DNA of 51,171 nt from Verrucomicrobiales bacterium. Lineage in GTDB: Bacteria > Verrucomicrobiota > Verrucomicrobiia > Limisphaerales > J093. Below, in pieces: positions 10,001 through 17,097 of the stretch (the first letter of the stretch is position 1; each line of letters starts with the position of its first letter). The notes below the pieces were generated by a model, which had not been told where the DNA came from, did no database searches, and saw only the letters and a program-made list of their open reading frames with translations. The translations under genes and the position numbers were made by a program. The DNA is taken from positions 1 through 51,171 of the forward strand of contig JACKPW010000030.1 of NCBI GenBank assembly GCA_024233215.1. Direction: 5' to 3'.

Positions 10001-11208
10001 AACACCTCGTAGAGTGTTGCCCCGGCGGCGTACACGTCTGAAGCCACACTGCTCTTCAGCGGGTCTTCCTTCAACTCCGGCGCGAGATAGGCCGGCTCAA
10101 CCACTTCGGGCAACTCGTGCGCCAGCGTTCGGTCGCGCGGTGGGCCGGGCCGGGCGAAGTCGAAATCGAGCAGGCGTGTCTGGCCATCTTTCCCTACCAC
10201 CAGCGTGGCCGGCGAAACGGCACGATGCAGCACCCCATGCGCGTGACAATGCGCCAGCGCCGACAGAAGCTCACGGGCCAGACGCAGCTTCTGATCCATC
10301 GTGAGCTGCAATCCGGGCTTGGTCAGATGTAGACGTAACGAATTTCCCGGCGCATCGTTCAAAACCAGCACGTAGGCGTCGTCCCGCTCGGTGGGGAAGA
10401 AGTCTCGGGCAGACGGGATGGCCGGGTGCGAGGGCAGCCGATCGAGTGCCGTGTACGCGTTTGAGATCCTCTCCCGTTGAAGCGCACGCTCGTTCGCGGG
10501 CAGGTAGGGATCAGCGCGGTAGACCCGGACGATGACGCGCTCCGGACTGGAGGCGTAGGCGTTTCGTGCCCGGTATTCGGTGTAGAAATCGTTCGCCGTG
10601 AGGCGTTCTTCGCACTGCCAGGATCGGCCCAACAATGGCAGGCCCTGTTGGGCTCGAGCCTTGCCGGTGATGGTCGAGAGGATGTGGCCAATGTGTGGTG
10701 CGGTGGGGGCCGGTGGCGGAGCCCGGTCGGGCAACAGCGACACATCCATGAGCCTCCGCTCACAACCCGCCAGCTTCCACGTATGATCGCGGTCCCGCCC
10801 TTCTGGGTCGCGCAGCGCGGCGTCCGGAGCCGTGAGGAGGACCACTGCTTCGATCCACACGTGACGCAAGGCTTGGTGTGGTGGGTTCGCTGCATTCGAG
10901 AGCAGACCGTGCAACAGCCGGGTGTGATGACGGAGCTTGGGGAGCGGCGAGGTGAAGGGCGTGCGGCCCTCCGGATGCCACTTGCTGCCCGCCACGTGGA
11001 TTTCGCCATAGGTGGACTTCACGTCCACGAGATAAACCGCGTGCGGTGCCACCACTGCCACGTCAATTTCGAACCACTGCCCGTCGCCGCTGCGCAGCTC
11101 AAAGCTATGGATAACGCGGTAGTCGCCTGGCAGATGGTCGCGTAGATACGCAATTGCCTCCCGCTCGGGGTCGTTCGCTGGTTGGCCGATGGGGATGATT
11201 TGGGCCAT
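7069..11208 (-). CDS. mad6: MADS protein kinase MAD6 (NERD, two kinase-like domains, P-loop ATPase; PglW-like)
   Basis: This 1379-residue multidomain protein has four parts. (1) A NERD nuclease-related domain at about residues 10-130, with FEIDVAVV and the VKS motif of the PD-(D/E)XK-like core. (2) A first kinase-like domain at about 200-470, whose catalytic loop reads HRAVSP near residue 328 instead of HRD, so it is probably a pseudokinase; its DFG position is DFD. (3) A second kinase domain at about 500-760, with glycine loop LGKGGFGRVYR near 511, HGDIKPAN near 623 and DFN in place of DFG. (4) A P-loop ATPase with ISGNAGDGKT near 843. The layout resembles PglW of BREX type 2/Pgl and MAD6 of MADS. 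It sits directly after MAD5 with a 3-base gap. In related systems such kinases are thought to sense or relay infection; that role is inferred here. Confidence 0.85.
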   Translation of the reverse strand: MAQIIPIGQPANDPEREAIAYLRDHLPGDYRVIHSFELRSGDGQWFEIDVAVVAPHAVYLVDVKSTYGEIHVAGSKWHPEGRTPFTSPLPKLRHHTRLLHGLLSNAANPPHQALRHVWIEAVVLLTAPDAALRDPEGRDRDHTWKLAGCERRLMDVSLLPDRAPPPAPTAPHIGHILSTITGKARAQQGLPLLGRSWQCEERLTANDFYTEYRARNAYASSPERVIVRVYRADPYLPANERALQRERISNAYTALDRLPSHPAIPSARDFFPTERDDAYVLVLNDAPGNSLRLHLTKPGLQLTMDQKLRLARELLSALAHCHAHGVLHRAVSPATLVVGKDGQTRLLDFDFARPGPPRDRTLAHELPEVVEPAYLAPELKEDPLKSSVASDVYAAGATLYEVFTGKPTFEDLEEAVAATQVFPEKVSSLVLGLPEGFDAWLERLCRFAADERPSAAEALTGFEELFAPPPPSSSESETEIPPPGTPLDYANLQSGTLLKNKYLVEAALGKGGFGRVYRVIDTFGDVTRALKVITLDRTSTAERMKQEYRTLANLPEHAGVVRVYDGDFLEGDRVPFLVMEYVEGANIAELISGKKLSIADAHRMGIGVAEGLAHLHRHDVTHGDIKPANLMWTSKAVKIVDFNVSMRAGDFFARGGGTRRYLPPDLDLAAELTLAERVDRDIYALGLTLYEAVTGEYPWPGEVMPPKDKAMRDPRELSGSEDLSPGFVAVLAKAIAPHRAERFASANQLAQALREIATLRQPNPARDQQISTQSLQALAPAGPPRANTNPFVSYLLTLYSQSRRTNAGTRGLDDMGRLIYVPTALDQALQPATLNGDFRLVLISGNAGDGKTAFIQQVEAEARNRGAAVTPYGTGNGTRFELGGRGFLTNYDGSQDEGEKVNDEVLRQFFAPFAGAGSSAWPESETRLIAINEGRLIDFLEQFGAEFPRLRRIVQRGLQTGTPEDGIAVVNLNLRSVVAADDGVSSILDRLVRRMVEPKFWAPCRNCDLKKRCYVHHNAQTLANPTAGPQVLERLGLLYRLVMLRARLHITLRDLRSALAFTIAGTRDCEEIHGIYERGERDEIARGFYFNSWAGVGMTQHDRLLRLLFELDVGETSDPKLDRAFDFHPPDPAPMLMDFAPRGRYDRDLLQAIYAALPKEVTSQHNLRRFERHRDYVAMLRRRHFFEARDDSWRKLIPYGAASKMLTLLTERPDPHAAAQDILRAINRGEGIFDCRRLRGKLALQVRQVEAATVRSYRVFAGDRFELVPQEPAKASPYLEHGPNALVLRFRDGSDLQAELVINLDVFEMLDRLNQGYRPTVDEMQGYYLSLAVFKNILGSAPYQEVLLTPTGHDFYSVTRYPEGHLEMRLSEESANYGT

Positions 11209-11211
11209 ACC

Positions 11212-12603
11212 TCAACTGCGCCTTTCTATTGCCTCCTCGACGAGATGAACGGCGCGTTCGTCATTCTTCAAAGCTAGAAAGAGCTTCTCGTGGGCCGAAA
11301 TAATCTGCGCTCCGCAGCGATGCCTTTCCGTCTTCTCCGGCCAGGGCACGAGAAGTTGCGTCATCTGCGGGTCCCATACGCGCGGAATGCTGTTCCCGGC
11401 CGATTGCCGTTTGATGAGCACCTGCCCGACATCCGTCCGGAAGAACCCAAAAAGATACGCGCCGTCCTCCGGTTCGTTCGGAACCACGCGATACATGTCG
11501 TCAGCGACGAACAGGCCGTTAAGCCAGCCGTGAACCAACAGCGGTCGGGCGAATAAACCGTAGATTTGTCCGGCTGCTTGGAAGACTAGCCAGCCTTCCC
11601 GAACAACGAACTCCTTGAAGGCCGGTGTGCGGAAGCTCACATAACGCACATCATCCGCTGAAAACTTGTAGGCATCGTTGCCGCTTACGAATTGGACGCC
11701 CTCACGGGCGTCTTCCACCCAGAGTCGCTTGAACATCGGGGGCTTGAACAGTCGTTTGGTTACGTCAGCAAGCTGACGGACGGGAACAGAACAGCGACGC
11801 AAGGCTTCGTCCGCCTCCACGGCGGCAGGCGAGTGATACGTTGCATCGAATCGCCAGTTCAACTCCTCTGAACGAACCGAACTGACACCAAAGCCACGCA
11901 CGTTTGTGTGGGTAAGCCGCGGCAGGCCTAGGAACTCGCGCAAGGAACCCGTGACCTCGTTGATCTCCAGACTGGCTTTCGTCCGCAGCTCTGCCGACTG
12001 CTCGACGAGGGTGTGGACTTCGTGTTCCAGGGCGTCGCCGAGGCGCGGCACAACAACATCGTTACGTAGCAAATGCTCCGGCTCGATACCTTGAATGATC
12101 GAACCGTAGGTGCCAGAAACGACCAGGGCAACGCCAAACTTGCTACTGAGGTAGGCGTAGAGGTAGCCGGATGGAATCTTCTCTGTGTCGGGCACTACGC
12201 GGAGCACATGCTCTGAACACGCCATACCATCCATGTCACGCCGGGCGTAAGCCATCTTGCCGATGGTGCCTGAACGGGTGATGAGCGTATAGCCTGCCCT
12301 GATGGTGAAGTGTGGCGTCTTTGCCACCTGCCTTTTGGAAATCAGCGGCAGGTTGCTCAGATCTACCTTCTGCAGGTCGCTGCCGCTGATGAACGGCACG
12401 CCATATTCAGGCGACTCCACCCACTGCCGCGACTCGCGTCCAGCGTGGTAGATGGCGGTGGTTACTTCTTTAAGTGTGTCTTTGCGGAGCGGGAGTTTTT
12501 CGAGGAGGACTTTGGTTTCGAGCGCGCCGCCGAGGTAAGGAGAGCAATCAAGGCGGTAGCCGTAGCCCTCCATCCACGAACTCCGAATGACGGCGGTCTT
12601 CAC
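11212..12603 (-). CDS. mad5: MADS restriction-modification specificity subunit MAD5 (HsdS-like)
   Basis: A 463-residue HsdS-like protein that should give the MAD2 methyltransferase its DNA target. It has two target-recognition-like halves. The first contains GVPFISGSDLQ and RSGTIGKMAYARRD; the second contains VQFVSGNDAYKF. A helical spacer near residues 205-240 (EHEVHTLVEQSAELRTKASL) separates them, as in type I S subunits. The chosen start is GTG at 12603, which forms a GTGA overlap with the MAD4 stop. The frame is open further upstream, but that part lies inside MAD4 and reads poorly. No matching HsdR restriction subunit is encoded nearby, in keeping with MADS rather than a type I restriction system. 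Confidence 0.85.
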   Translation of the reverse strand: MKTAVIRSSWMEGYGYRLDCSPYLGGALETKVLLEKLPLRKDTLKEVTTAIYHAGRESRQWVESPEYGVPFISGSDLQKVDLSNLPLISKRQVAKTPHFTIRAGYTLITRSGTIGKMAYARRDMDGMACSEHVLRVVPDTEKIPSGYLYAYLSSKFGVALVVSGTYGSIIQGIEPEHLLRNDVVVPRLGDALEHEVHTLVEQSAELRTKASLEINEVTGSLREFLGLPRLTHTNVRGFGVSSVRSEELNWRFDATYHSPAAVEADEALRRCSVPVRQLADVTKRLFKPPMFKRLWVEDAREGVQFVSGNDAYKFSADDVRYVSFRTPAFKEFVVREGWLVFQAAGQIYGLFARPLLVHGWLNGLFVADDMYRVVPNEPEDGAYLFGFFRTDVGQVLIKRQSAGNSIPRVWDPQMTQLLVPWPEKTERHRCGAQIISAHEKLFLALKNDERAVHLVEEAIERRS

Positions 12604-13265
12604 TGTTCCCACGCCTCCTTCGGTTTCGGAAACCAGTGTTGCAGCGTCTGGCGCAGGAGCTTGAAGCCCGGCTCCTCGCATCGGTCAATGGCACGCCGGG
12701 AGACGGCGCTGAAGACGTTGCGAAAGACCGCGCGCCCGCTCTTGCTTCCGCCGAGTCGCGCGGCCCGGTCGCGCGCGGCTTTCAATTCCGAAGGCTTCGG
12801 ACTCCCCGCCTGCCACAGTCCTTCCGCAATGAGCCGATCGCGCAGATTGGCATAGTCCTGGCAGCCGAACGCCTTGGCGACGTGGTCGCTATCCATCCAG
12901 AGCCAGGACTCCAGCATCGGCTGGATGACGATGACCTCGAAGCGCGCGCGGTCCCAACCGGCCTGGGTGAGGCTCCGGCAAATGTCGGCGTGAATTTGAG
13001 CCGCCCCCGGCGAGGGATCGAAGGATTCATCCAGCAGCACAAGGGCGCGCTCGTGGGTTTCGCGGAAGGGCGCGAGGTGTTCGTGGGCAGATTTCCAGAC
13101 CGATTGGTCGTTTTCGCCGGGCACTTTGAAGAAGTCCTGCTCGCTGTCGGGATCGAGCGCGAAGCGGGCGCAGTCGAGGGCAGATTGCCAGTTGTCGCGC
13201 CGGAAGAAGGCTTTCAGCCCCTCGACCATGGTGTTGTCCGCGAGATGGAAGACGAGGGGGCGCAT
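12600..13265 (-). CDS. mad4: MADS protein MAD4 (DUF4276/Toprim-like)
   Basis: A 221-residue protein starting at ATG 13265, whose A is shared with the MAD3 stop (TGATG). It has acidic motifs spaced like those of DUF4276/Toprim-like partners of ABC-type ATPases: an N-terminal Glu (NTMVEGLKAFF), a strand ending in VLLDESFDPS, then VIVIQPMLESWLWMDSD, which matches the usual E-S/A-W-L signature. Such proteins commonly follow a RecF/OLD-like ATPase gene, as MAD3 does here. A metal-dependent nuclease or nucleic-acid-binding role together with MAD3 is inferred. The MAD4 name follows gene order. Confidence 0.75.
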   Translation of the reverse strand: MRPLVFHLADNTMVEGLKAFFRRDNWQSALDCARFALDPDSEQDFFKVPGENDQSVWKSAHEHLAPFRETHERALVLLDESFDPSPGAAQIHADICRSLTQAGWDRARFEVIVIQPMLESWLWMDSDHVAKAFGCQDYANLRDRLIAEGLWQAGSPKPSELKAARDRAARLGGSKSGRAVFRNVFSAVSRRAIDRCEEPGFKLLRQTLQHWFPKPKEAWEQ

Positions 13266-14515
13266 CAGAGGACTCCCGCGCTGTGCAGCGTTCCCAGGCT
13301 GGGCTGGCCGTGCCAATGGGCGAGGAGGGAATGCTCCGTGCCCGGCACCGCCTCCACGCCACCGGTCTTGGCGAGGCCAAGGCAAAGCAGGTGCCGCAGT
13401 TCGGTGACGGCGGCCACGATGGGGGAGTGCGTGGTGACCCAGACCTGGGTGCCGTCAATGACCTGAAGCGTTTCCAGCACCGCCTCGATGGCCTTGGGGT
13501 GAATGCCGTTTTCCGGTTCCTCGATGGCAAGAAAGCGCGGCACGTTTGCCAGGTAAGGCAAAATGGTGTAGGCCAGCACTGCGAGCGTGCCGTCGGAAAG
13601 TCCGTGGCCGGGGACGACGAGGCCGTTGCGGTAATGGACGCGGAGGTAGGCGAACTGGTCGTCCTCCCGTTGGCGAGCCTCAACGCGCTCGAGGTTCGGC
13701 AGCGCGCTCTCGACGTGTTCATTCCACTCTTTGAAATGGACCGAGTCTTCGGCCGCCAGGCGCAGCACCGACCAAGCGAGCGTGCCTGCGTCCGGCGCGA
13801 TGCGGAAGTCACGACCGGGGGAGGGTTGGGCTGACCGGAGCGCGGTCAGCGACGGCTGGTAGAGAACGCATTCGCGACCGAGGAACGCGCGGAGCCAGGT
13901 AGCGGCAGGATGGCGCTCAGCGTCCGGCGGGACGAAAGCCAGCGCTGGCGCTTCCGACGCTGCATCGAAGACGGTGGGCGGCGGCTTGGGTCCGCGCAGA
14001 CGCGGCTCCCGAGACAACTCGGTGCGTCCTCCCCGTTCGCGGGAGAGGACGATGCGGGTGCCGTTGTTCTCCGCGAGATGGCTGGTGGCCCACAGACCCT
14101 GGGGCAGTTCGTCCACGGCCGGCCGTTTATCGAAGAGGATCAGCGCCTCCTGGGAAAGTGAAAGGGCGCTGCCTTCGACCGAGAAAGCCAGTTCGTAGCG
14201 GGCGCACTCGGAGCCAGCCCGGGCACGAACCTCGTCAGGCAGGCTGACCTCGACGGCCAGGGCGAACCACGGACCGGCTCGGTTGAACACCAAGTCCTGG
14301 GCGCCATCGGCCCGTGCGCGAGGATGCGATGGTGTGGGACTGAAGAACGCGCTGTGGATGCTTTGGCGCTGAAGCATTTCGCCAAGCACCACCGGGATGT
14401 CGATGAGGGTGGATTTGCCGGCCCCATTCCTGCCGACCAGCACGGTGTAACCGCCCAGCGGCACACTGAGCCGTTCAAAGCAACGGTAGCGATGGGCTTC
14501 GATGCAAGTGATCAT
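13265..14515 (-). CDS. mad3: MADS AAA-family ATPase MAD3 (RecF/OLD-like ABC ATPase)
   Basis: A 416-residue ABC-type ATPase of the AAA15/AAA21 kind. The N-terminus has the typical strand and CFE motif, then Walker A GRNGAGKST at residues 28-36. Near residue 331 comes Walker B with signature Glu (FLAIEEPENGIHP), followed by the switch TTHSPIV near 361. The insertion is short and lacks the long coiled coil of SMC/RecN. The start ATG overlaps the MAD2 stop (ATGA) and the stop overlaps MAD4 (TGATG), so the MAD2-MAD3-MAD4 block is translationally coupled. In MADS the ATPase is paired with MAD4; together they resemble OLD/Toprim or Gabija-like ATPase-nuclease pairs. That comparison is inference. Confidence 0.85.
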   Translation of the reverse strand: MITCIEAHRYRCFERLSVPLGGYTVLVGRNGAGKSTLIDIPVVLGEMLQRQSIHSAFFSPTPSHPRARADGAQDLVFNRAGPWFALAVEVSLPDEVRARAGSECARYELAFSVEGSALSLSQEALILFDKRPAVDELPQGLWATSHLAENNGTRIVLSRERGGRTELSREPRLRGPKPPPTVFDAASEAPALAFVPPDAERHPAATWLRAFLGRECVLYQPSLTALRSAQPSPGRDFRIAPDAGTLAWSVLRLAAEDSVHFKEWNEHVESALPNLERVEARQREDDQFAYLRVHYRNGLVVPGHGLSDGTLAVLAYTILPYLANVPRFLAIEEPENGIHPKAIEAVLETLQVIDGTQVWVTTHSPIVAAVTELRHLLCLGLAKTGGVEAVPGTEHSLLAHWHGQPSLGTLHSAGVL

Positions 14516-16530
14516 GCGCCGGGCTCCTGGTTCTTCTTTCGGAACGCCTCGTAGGCGTCGCCGATGGCTGGAAAGTCGTCGTCAATCTCCGGCTCAATGA
14601 TCTTGCGCTGGCGGGTAACGATTTCGCCGTTGGCCTTGACCTTCTCTTCGTAAATGCGCGTGACCAGTTTCTCCGTGCCGTCGGGATTGCGTTTGTGAAG
14701 CGCGTTGCCGCGTCGGTCCACCCCTGCTTTCTCCGCCACCGCCATGAAGATGGGATACTCGGTCACGTGGCCCTGCGCCTCGGCATCCATCTCCATATCG
14801 GTCTTCTTCTTCAGAAACAGCAAGCTCGTGAGAATGCCGACATTGGCCTCGACGATGAAAGCTTCCACCGGCACTTCAACGCAGGCCAAGACCCAGGCGT
14901 TCCGTAGAATCCAGCGGCGGATGTATTCGTCGCCGGGGTTCCCGAGGATGCCATTCGGCAGGACGATGCCCATGCGCCCGCCTGGCTTGAGCCAGCGCAG
15001 AGATTGTTCGATGAATAGGATTTCCGGGGCTACGGCGTTCTGCGTAGTGGTTTGTTCCATCCACTGCCCGTCCTTGGTGCGAGTCCAACGTCTGGCCAAT
15101 TGGTGGTTCTGGAGGATGGCCGGCTCGGTGATCGGGATTTCCGAACCGAACGGTGGATTCGTCATCAGCACGTCCACGGACTCGAACGGAACATGCCGCT
15201 TTGCCTGGTCGTTGCCGGGCAGGTGGCCGTTCGGGAACGCCAAGGAGTCCATGTGGAAGATGTGCCCCTCCGTGTTCGCTGCCATGAGGACGTTCATGGT
15301 GCTGGCCCTTACTAGGAACGGGTCGAAATCTGCGCCGAAGAGGTTCTTGTTCGCGTAATCGCGGAGCCGGTCCAGAACGCTCTCCTGCGTTCTGTCTCCG
15401 AGTTCCCGCTGGTACCCCGCCCGGAACCGGCGAAGCTGATGCGCAAGCGTCGCTACCAGAAAGCCGCCAGTGCCATCAGCCGGGTCGAAGACCTTCTCGT
15501 GCTCCTTGGGGTCCAGGATGCGGACCACCAGGTCCACGGCACGACGCGGGGTGAAGTACTGCCCCCGGTCTCCACGCAGGTTCGCCCCGACAATTTCCTG
15601 GTAGGCGGCCCCCTTTGCGTCCACATCCGACCGGCTGAAGTTGTACCGGGCCAGTTCCATGACCATGTAGGCCAGGGCACGGTCGGACAGGGTGATCTCG
15701 TCAGAGGGGCGGAAGAGCCCACTGCCGCCATACTGCCTCTTGACCGCCTCGAAGAGCGGTTTGATCCGTCCGCTGATCTTCATCCGGCCTTCCTCGCTGA
15801 ACGGCTCGTCCGCGTAAGCGAAGAACTTGCGCTCCTTGCCGCGATTCGCCCGTTCGTCGTACATCTTGGCGAAGATGAGGTAGAGGAACTGCCAGAACGC
15901 GGCGTCCTTGGGCATCCCCTCGTTCCCGTGAATGAAGTTGTGGCAGCGCTGAAAGGCACGGCGCAGGGCGTTCTCATCCCCTGGACGCACGTAGGTCTCC
16001 TCGTGCATGTCAGGGGTGCTCATGGTTCCGTCCGCCATCGGCCAGTCGCCGTGGGGAGCAAATCGGACCTCGAAACGGCGTTTCTCCTTGCGGAGGAAGA
16101 AACGCTCCAACCCGTTCGTCCACAGGCCCCAGTCGCAGCCATCGGCCGCGATCATGATGCCCTTCAGGTCTTCGAGGTCCTTCCCCGCTTGGGCGAAATC
16201 GCGGATCTTGATGGCCGACTTCTTCCCCACCTTCGGGAACGGCCGGCAGATGACCGCCCTGCGGAGGCTCTCGACCGAGACTTCCTCTCCGGCCTCAAAC
16301 ACCGCGATGTCCACCCGTTTCCGCCGGCCCTCGACCTTCATCGGGAAATCGGCTGCCATGTGCTCCGGCGCGATCTGGTACTCGAAGATGAGCTGCCGAG
16401 CGACTTCCTGCCGGACCTTCTCCTTCTCCGTCTCCTTCACCGGCTCCCCGGTGATGAAGTCGGTCATCATGCCCTCCGCCAGCGCGGGAGCACTCGGAGC
16501 ATCATCCGTCAACGCCTTCGCTTTAGCCAT
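14512..16530 (-). CDS. mad2: MADS DNA methyltransferase MAD2 (HsdM-like N6-adenine methylase)
   Basis: A 672-residue type I-like adenine methyltransferase and the first gene of the operon. The N-terminal ~150 residues resemble the HsdR_N/type I fold (QEVARQLIFEYQIAPEHMA, then RRKRVDIAVF). The catalytic part has SAM-binding motif I DPADGTGGFLV near residue 350 and motif IV NPPFG near 457, as in N6-adenine amino-methylases of the gamma type. With MAD5 it should methylate host DNA so that the system distinguishes self from phage. The start MAKAKALTDD at 16530 is the only sensible ATG, and upstream DNA is non-coding. The MAD3 start overlaps its stop (ATGA). Confidence 0.9.
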   Translation of the reverse strand: MAKAKALTDDAPSAPALAEGMMTDFITGEPVKETEKEKVRQEVARQLIFEYQIAPEHMAADFPMKVEGRRKRVDIAVFEAGEEVSVESLRRAVICRPFPKVGKKSAIKIRDFAQAGKDLEDLKGIMIAADGCDWGLWTNGLERFFLRKEKRRFEVRFAPHGDWPMADGTMSTPDMHEETYVRPGDENALRRAFQRCHNFIHGNEGMPKDAAFWQFLYLIFAKMYDERANRGKERKFFAYADEPFSEEGRMKISGRIKPLFEAVKRQYGGSGLFRPSDEITLSDRALAYMVMELARYNFSRSDVDAKGAAYQEIVGANLRGDRGQYFTPRRAVDLVVRILDPKEHEKVFDPADGTGGFLVATLAHQLRRFRAGYQRELGDRTQESVLDRLRDYANKNLFGADFDPFLVRASTMNVLMAANTEGHIFHMDSLAFPNGHLPGNDQAKRHVPFESVDVLMTNPPFGSEIPITEPAILQNHQLARRWTRTKDGQWMEQTTTQNAVAPEILFIEQSLRWLKPGGRMGIVLPNGILGNPGDEYIRRWILRNAWVLACVEVPVEAFIVEANVGILTSLLFLKKKTDMEMDAEAQGHVTEYPIFMAVAEKAGVDRRGNALHKRNPDGTEKLVTRIYEEKVKANGEIVTRQRKIIEPEIDDDFPAIGDAYEAFRKKNQEPGA

Positions 16531-17097
16531 GCGCGGCGATATTGCGCGACCCTCAAACGGTTTGCGAACCCCAAATCGTTCCCGAGCGGAGCGGCGAGTA
16601 TCCAGGCGCGGTCCTATGCCGACTGCGCGACAGCTACAGAAGTCACGGCGACCTTCAGGCCAATGGCTCCGCGTTTGGACAAACTACTTGATCCCAGCCT
16701 GGACGAATGCATTAGCTGCCCAATTGGGTGAGCCGTGAGCGCGTCTTCCGACAACAGCAATTCGCCGTCCCTCTACGCCTTGGCACGGTCCAGATGCACC
16801 GTCTTCGGAAAGGAAGCGAGAGGCAGACTGATCTCGGGCAAATGCCCTCTCCTGGCACAGCGAGACCCGGGCACGATCGCTGCCCGGCGGACCGACAGCG
16901 AGGGGCCGACGCTGGATCCGAGGGCTCGCTTGTTCTACCAAGCGACTCCGCAGGTCCTCATCTTCTGCCGAGTGCCAGCGGGTGTAACAAAAAGAGCAGC
17001 GCTCCCGGCGAGACCACAGAGCCCCCCGCGGAAACGGCGACTCCCCTGACGCAGGGCTTGCAGCTGTGGCGAGTTGGTGTTCCCATCCTCGACAAGC
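16531..17097. other. Divergent intergenic region between the MADS operon and the plus-strand ATPase pair
   Basis: This 567-base stretch separates the MAD2 start on the minus strand from the ATG at 17098 on the plus strand, so it should hold both promoters. Several short open frames cross it, but none has recognisable homology or a good ribosome-binding site. A helix-turn-helix MAD1 gene, expected in a complete MADS locus, is not visible on either strand. I cannot assign promoter boxes with confidence. Confidence 0.5.

Noticed and set aside
15439..16731. A 430-codon plus-strand frame
   Set aside because: Antisense to the MAD2 methyltransferase motifs; high-GC shadow frame.
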